64,000 nucleotides of DNA from Ipomoea triloba. Taxonomy: Eukaryota > Streptophyta > Magnoliopsida > Solanales > Convolvulaceae. The DNA is taken from the NCBI RefSeq assembly GCF_003576645.1, contig NC_044920.1, positions 2,791,356 through 2,855,355 of the forward strand, given 5' to 3'. The translations under genes were made by a program, and so were the position numbers. Numbering within the stretch: the first letter of the stretch is position 1; each line of letters begins with the position of its first letter. The notes beneath the pieces are model-generated. The model worked only from the letters and a program-made list of their open reading frames with translations. It had not been told where the DNA came from and made no database searches. Positions 59,682 through 64,000 of this stretch are shown here, piece after piece.

Positions 59682-61444
59682 TGTTTTTATCAGTCCTGAT
59701 TCCCTGAATGGTAATGAGCTGTTTTTTATGGCTGCGTAGGTATAGTGTGATGACTTTTTTTGTAGTTTTCAATACCATAAAATTTTGGAAAAGAAAAATC
59801 ATTTGGAAAATAAAGGAGAATTAATAGATGAATTCAAGCTAATATAAGCTGCCACAACATTTTCCCTCTACACAATCATATGTTCTAACACAATTTATTG
59901 TCAAAATATTAAGATAATGTTAATGTTACCATTTCCAATTAAGTACCACATGGTACCATGTTAGTATGTTACTAAGCTGATGGAAATGTTCGTGAACTCT
60001 GACTATAAACATTTCAACAACGTATGGAGTACACATTTCACATTTGAAGACATGATCAGACAAAATCTTCAAATCCCCAAATTTTCTCTCTTTTTATTCT
60101 ATTTAATTATTATTTTTTATATTTAAAAAATACTAGTTTTGTTTCTTGATTCTAACTTGTTTGAAATACCAACTAAAATTAATGCAACCCCTCTCCCAAG
60201 GAAAAAATATAATATAGATAAGGTTTAACCTAGTTTTGGAACTTGCAAGTGTTTTGCACTAAAAGTTTTAGGGAAAAAAAAGTTGAAATAAACTATTCAA
60301 TTATATATAGGTCAAATATTAATTATTAAATCTCTAGACAATAAAAAGTTTCAGTTAGACATCTCAACTCCTCAATTTTATTGAATTTATCCAATAACTT
60401 CTTAAATTGATGATGCAATTAGATCAATTGGCTAGTAAACTCAATATAATGTGAATAGTGATAAAATGTTCTGGTATGATTTTTTTTCCAAACAATGCTT
60501 TTTTAAAAAAGAAAAATACAAATTGTTGGCTTTTCTGTTGTTGGAAGAGTTGGTAATTTTTTCTGTCTAGATGACGGATATGGAGAAGCCATGTTGGTTT
60601 TTCTGTAAAAAAAATATTTTCTTATTTTTAAATTAATTTATTTATTTGAATTAAGAAACTATTTTTTAGAGTTTTTATTTTTAATTTTTTTAATTAACAT
60701 CGATTACGGTGAAAAAATCAACTTAATTGTATTAAAATGAAGAGTTCAGGTGCCTAATTAGAACTTTATATATTTTTGGGCCTATTTCACCATTGTTTCC
60801 AAAGTTTTTGTAATTCTTTTTTCTTTCATTTTCAAGAAAATAATTTAATTATTAAGATTAGGCCCAGTGGAAGTTCTTATAAAGATTCATTCTCAAAAGC
60901 CCAAGCAATGCTTCCAAATTATGCCGTGGACCCAGGTCCACCTTGCAAGGTGGACCTGAGTCCAATACGACGCTGTTTCACTATTTTGTTTTAAAAAAAA
61001 AATTACTAAACATATAGCCCTGAAATGTGTGAATGTGGAGGTTTCAAATTGTGAATAAAAAGTATAGAATTTGTGAATGTAGAGTTATGAATGTGTGAAT
61101 CTGTAGTAGAGTTAACAGAGTTCTAGCAACTTGTAGCCCTGTAATGTGTGAATGTGGAGTTCTCAAGTTGTGAACATAGAGTATAGGAGCTGTGAATTTA
61201 GAGTTTTGAATCTGTGAATGCATAACAGTGGTATTATAGTTACTAAACATATAGCCCTGTAATGTGTGAATGTGGAGTTTTCAAATTGTGAATATGGAGT
61301 ATAGGGTATGTGAATGTAGAGTTTGTGTTCTGTTGTGATGAGGAGCCGTTAACGCCGTTAATTTTAAACAAATAAAAATAAAATTGTGAAACGGCGTCGT
61401 ATTGGACCCAGGTCCACCTTGCAAATGGGCTAGACTGGTGAGAC
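59682..61444. repeat. second copy of 57866-59628 (probable artefact)
   Basis: Offset 1816 bp, bounded by single N at 59681 and 61445. The TIR element copy is at 60943-61424. Confidence 0.9.
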
Positions 61445-61445
61445 N

Positions 61446-61563
61446 ATTAAGATTAGGCCCAGTGGAAGTTCTTATAAAGATTCATTCTCAAAAGCCCAAG
61501 CAATGCTTCCAAATTATGCCGTGGACCCAGGTCCACCTTGCAAATGGGCTAGACTGGTGAGAC
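61446..61563. repeat. 118-bp fragment lacking the TIR element
   Basis: Bounded by single N at 61445 and 61564. It matches 59035-59132 and then jumps directly to 59609-59628, so the 476 bp between the two copies of GGACCCAGGTCCACCTTGCAA are absent. It looks like an element-free version of the locus or a product of recombination or assembly across the 21-bp direct repeat. Confidence 0.85.
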
Positions 61564-61564
61564 N

Positions 61565-62021
61565 GGTTTCAAATTGTGAATAAAAAGTATAGAATTTGTG
61601 AATGTAGAGTTATGAATGTGTGAATCTGTAGTAGAGTTAACAGAGTTCTAGCAACTTGTAGCCCTGTAATGTGTGAATGTGGAGTTCTCAAGTTGTGAAC
61701 ATAGAGTATAGGAGCTGTGAATTTAGAGTTTTGAATCTGTGAATGCATAACAGTGGTATTATAGTTACTAAACATATAGCCCTGTAATGTGTGAATGTGG
61801 AGTTTTCAAATTGTGAATATGGAGTATAGGGTATGTGAATGTAGAGTTTGTGTTCTGTTGTGATGAGGAGCCGTTAACGCCGTTAATTTTAAACAAATAA
61901 AAATAAAATTGTGAAACGGCGTCGTATTGGACCCAGGTCCACCTTGCAAATGGGCTAGACTGGTGAGACCATATAGAAGTATACAATACAATTTTAAATA
62001 TATATAGACACACACATTTTT
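61565..62021. repeat. third partial copy of the locus, with true right flank
   Basis: Matches 59224-59680 and then continues into unique sequence, so this copy connects to the real downstream DNA. The right end of the TIR element is at 61949. Confidence 0.9.
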
Positions 62022-63125
62022 GTTTTTGATTTTCACTATTTTTTAATATTTTAAAATTTAAATTAGTAATGTTTGTTTAAATAGTGCTTATGTATTTTAT
62101 TACTTTTATAATGTTGTATGCAGTGGATATTTGACTAGTAACAATAATTCCAACGAAATTAATGATTTAATTTGAATGATGGTAGTAATAGAATTAGAAT
62201 ATTATATATTAGAATATTAGTATAGGTTAGAGAATAAAAATTCACCGTCTATCTAAAAAAAAAAAATTGGGTGGGCTATGCCAGGCCGTATGTTTTGACG
62301 GACCGCTTCAGCTCGCCTAGCTTTGTTGGTCCGTATTGATAGGTCTAGACTTAGCCCTCCAAACCTCTGTCCCAATATAGTCATGTATAATTGTTTACAC
62401 TTTATCATAAAGCTTATTATACTAATATAATGGGCTTTCAAGTCCTGAACTGTTCCATAGAGTTTGATAATATCTAACAGACTGGACTAATTAAGCTAGT
62501 CTAATACCAACATCTCTACTCTAATAATACTTTTCACAAAATATAAAAAGGTACAACATTTTTAAACATATGACACGATCACGTACACTATCGTACTGTG
62601 AAAATTTTTGGTTAAATTATAACATCACAGAGCGGATGGTTGAGCAGATCAGACTATCAGAGAGTTTGTACGAGTGGCCAAGATGGGATGAGGAGGAATA
62701 AGCAGATTAAGACAATGTAATGTTTCCAAACAGTCAACATCGTCTGTGTATAGTATAAGAGCCAGAGGCATGCATGCATGTTGCTAAAAATGTGACGACC
62801 CTCCAACCTTGGTATCCTTAATTCCAACCCGGCCTGTCGTTCAAAGCTTGTTCCATATATAAATACATATCTGATCTGTATCGATGTGATGAGATATATA
62901 TATAAATACACACAGAGGAATTAAAGTATCTGCAGAAACAACATGGGCAAACGGCCAAAATCATTACTTCCCAACATAACCTATACAGCTAAGAGAAGCC
63001 ATCCATGATTCTTTTTATTTAATTTGATGATCAGAAAATGGGTTAAGTGAATGTCATCAAAGTGAAGGTGAAGCTAATTCTAATTGCAACCGCAATTCAA
63101 ATCAAAGACACAATGTACGTAGCCT
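62022..63125. other. gene-free stretch
   Basis: No gene recognised. A GC-richer fragment at 62265-62345 (GGGCTATGCCAGGCCGTATG) looks like part of a dispersed repeat. CATGCATGCATG, a run of RY-type motifs, lies near 62769. Short TA tracts near 62892. Confidence 0.5.
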
Positions 63126-63457
63126 GGGCTTAGCGTAGTGGTTCGTACGTTGTCTAGCTTGATGTCATAGCTGAAAGCAATAATGTGATGGTTCAAATCT
63201 CAAAACATGAATGGGAAAAAGGCTTAGCATAGTGGTATGTTGCCTGGCTTGATGTCATAGCTAAAAGCCGCAATGTGATGGTTCAAATCTCAAAACATGA
63301 ATGGAAAAAAGGCTTAGCGTAGTGGTTCGTTGCCTGGCTTGATATGATGTCATAGCTGAAGACAATCTGATGGTTCAAATCTCAAAACATGAATGAGAGA
63401 AAGGTTTAGCGTAAATATAATGTGATGGTTCGAATCTCAAAACATGAATGGGAAAAA
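63126..63457 (+). repeat. tandem array of tRNA-like (SINE head) units
   Basis: Four units begin with GGCTTAGCGTAGTGGTTCGT or a variant at 63126, 63221, 63311 and 63403. Each has an A-box-like TTAGCGTAGTGG, then TGTCATAGCTGAAAG, then a B-box-like GATGGTTCAAATCTC and an A-rich ACATGAATGGGAAAAA end. The fourth lacks the middle. The spacing of the boxes suits a tRNA-derived RNA polymerase III promoter. Units sit directly head to tail, about 90-95 bp apart. Confidence 0.85.
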
Positions 63458-63961
63458 GGCATAGGATGATATAGAAAATGCATATTTGATCCCTTGATGA
63501 GAGGATATTGAATATGAGCATTAATTTTGTTTGTGCACAATCAAAGTGGGGCCTAGAGCCAAATAAAGTCTCTCTCAAGATGGGGGCCGGGATCTGCAGA
63601 TTTCATAGGATCATTGGATGTGGTCTCAACAAGTTTGAGTCATTTTGCACGCAGCACGCTTTGAACTCAATTCAAGCAACTTAACGCATGCACTTGGGAG
63701 CATTGGAATTTAAGAATATCAATAATTGTTGAAATGCTTGTGAAAATTAAAGATGTTTTTTGTGCTTTTGACCAAAGGATATGAACGATGCTAGAAATTG
63801 ACATTCAATGGATTGGATTAATCAACTAGATATAAAATTTCTAGCTGATTAGGCATGTGGTGGACTAGTGTATTGATTTAGGTACACTAAGGTTCGGGAT
63901 GTGTATCTAGTTCTTGGATTAAACACTAATCTGTTATTCTTAGTAGAAGAATTCAATCTAA
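63458..63961. other. gene-free stretch
   Basis: No gene or element recognised before the MITE end at the right edge. Confidence 0.5.
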
Positions 63962-64000
63962 GGGTGTGTTTGGTTAGTGGGTTTAAGCATAAGGTATGAG
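63962..64000 (+). mobile_element. left end of a Tourist-like MITE, cut by window edge
   Basis: GGGTGTGTTTGGTTAGTGGG followed by TTTAAGCATAAGGTATG matches the left end of the element at 5223-5523 in the same orientation. The remainder is outside the window. Confidence 0.75.

Noticed and set aside
63126..63457. True tRNA genes
   Set aside because: A- and B-box-like motifs are present, but I could not draw an acceptor stem or anticodon arm, and units end in A-rich tails as in SINEs.

Overview
This is plant nuclear DNA, almost certainly from a eudicot. It is AT-rich and crowded with small DNA transposons, SINEs and retroelement debris, and its few genes have plant-specific domain architectures (GPAT5/7-type acyltransferase, RDUF-type RING-H2 ligase, RTFL/DVL peptide). 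Some repeats resemble ones I associate with Convolvulaceae such as Ipomoea, but that is recollection and not proof.

Four gene loci stand out. (1) A complete three-exon glycerol-3-phosphate acyltransferase of the GPAT5/GPAT7 (suberin) type, + strand, 23638-27433, whose introns are swollen by a MITE and two local repeat arrays. (2) An intronless RING-H2 E3 ubiquitin ligase with N-terminal zinc ribbon and C-terminal DUF1117, + strand, 40886-41971. (3) A nine-exon gene on the minus strand, 45457-48301, for a 593-residue protein joining a transposase-associated zinc domain to a C-terminal Ulp1-type cysteine protease. All its introns are GT-AG, the frame is unbroken and the His-Asp-Gln-Cys set is intact, and it has no DDE transposase domain; this is the most interesting object here. 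(4) A small RTFL/DVL peptide gene, minus strand, 53779-54006, with its own TATA box.

The rest is repeats. 1-9 kb: nested Tourist-like MITEs and an assembly gap behind a long poly-C run. 10-13.6 kb: a satellite-like array of ~142-bp units. 13.8-23.4 kb: MITEs, tandem repeats, a 48-bp-arm hairpin, SINEs with clear target duplications, an LTR relic abutting the GPAT gene. 27.5-39 kb: MITEs and a large false duplication. 49.8-51.8 kb: LINE, LTR and Gypsy gag relics. 55-62 kb: a CACTA terminus, then a TIR element locus repeated by the assembly. 63 kb: tandem tRNA-like units.

The assembly is imperfect. Two long N gaps lie inside simple repeats, and five single-N joins are followed by exact copies of the preceding sequence, so 31346-32769, 33181-33291 and 59682-61949 should be treated as scaffolding artefacts until shown otherwise. 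The genes do not form a pathway or cluster.
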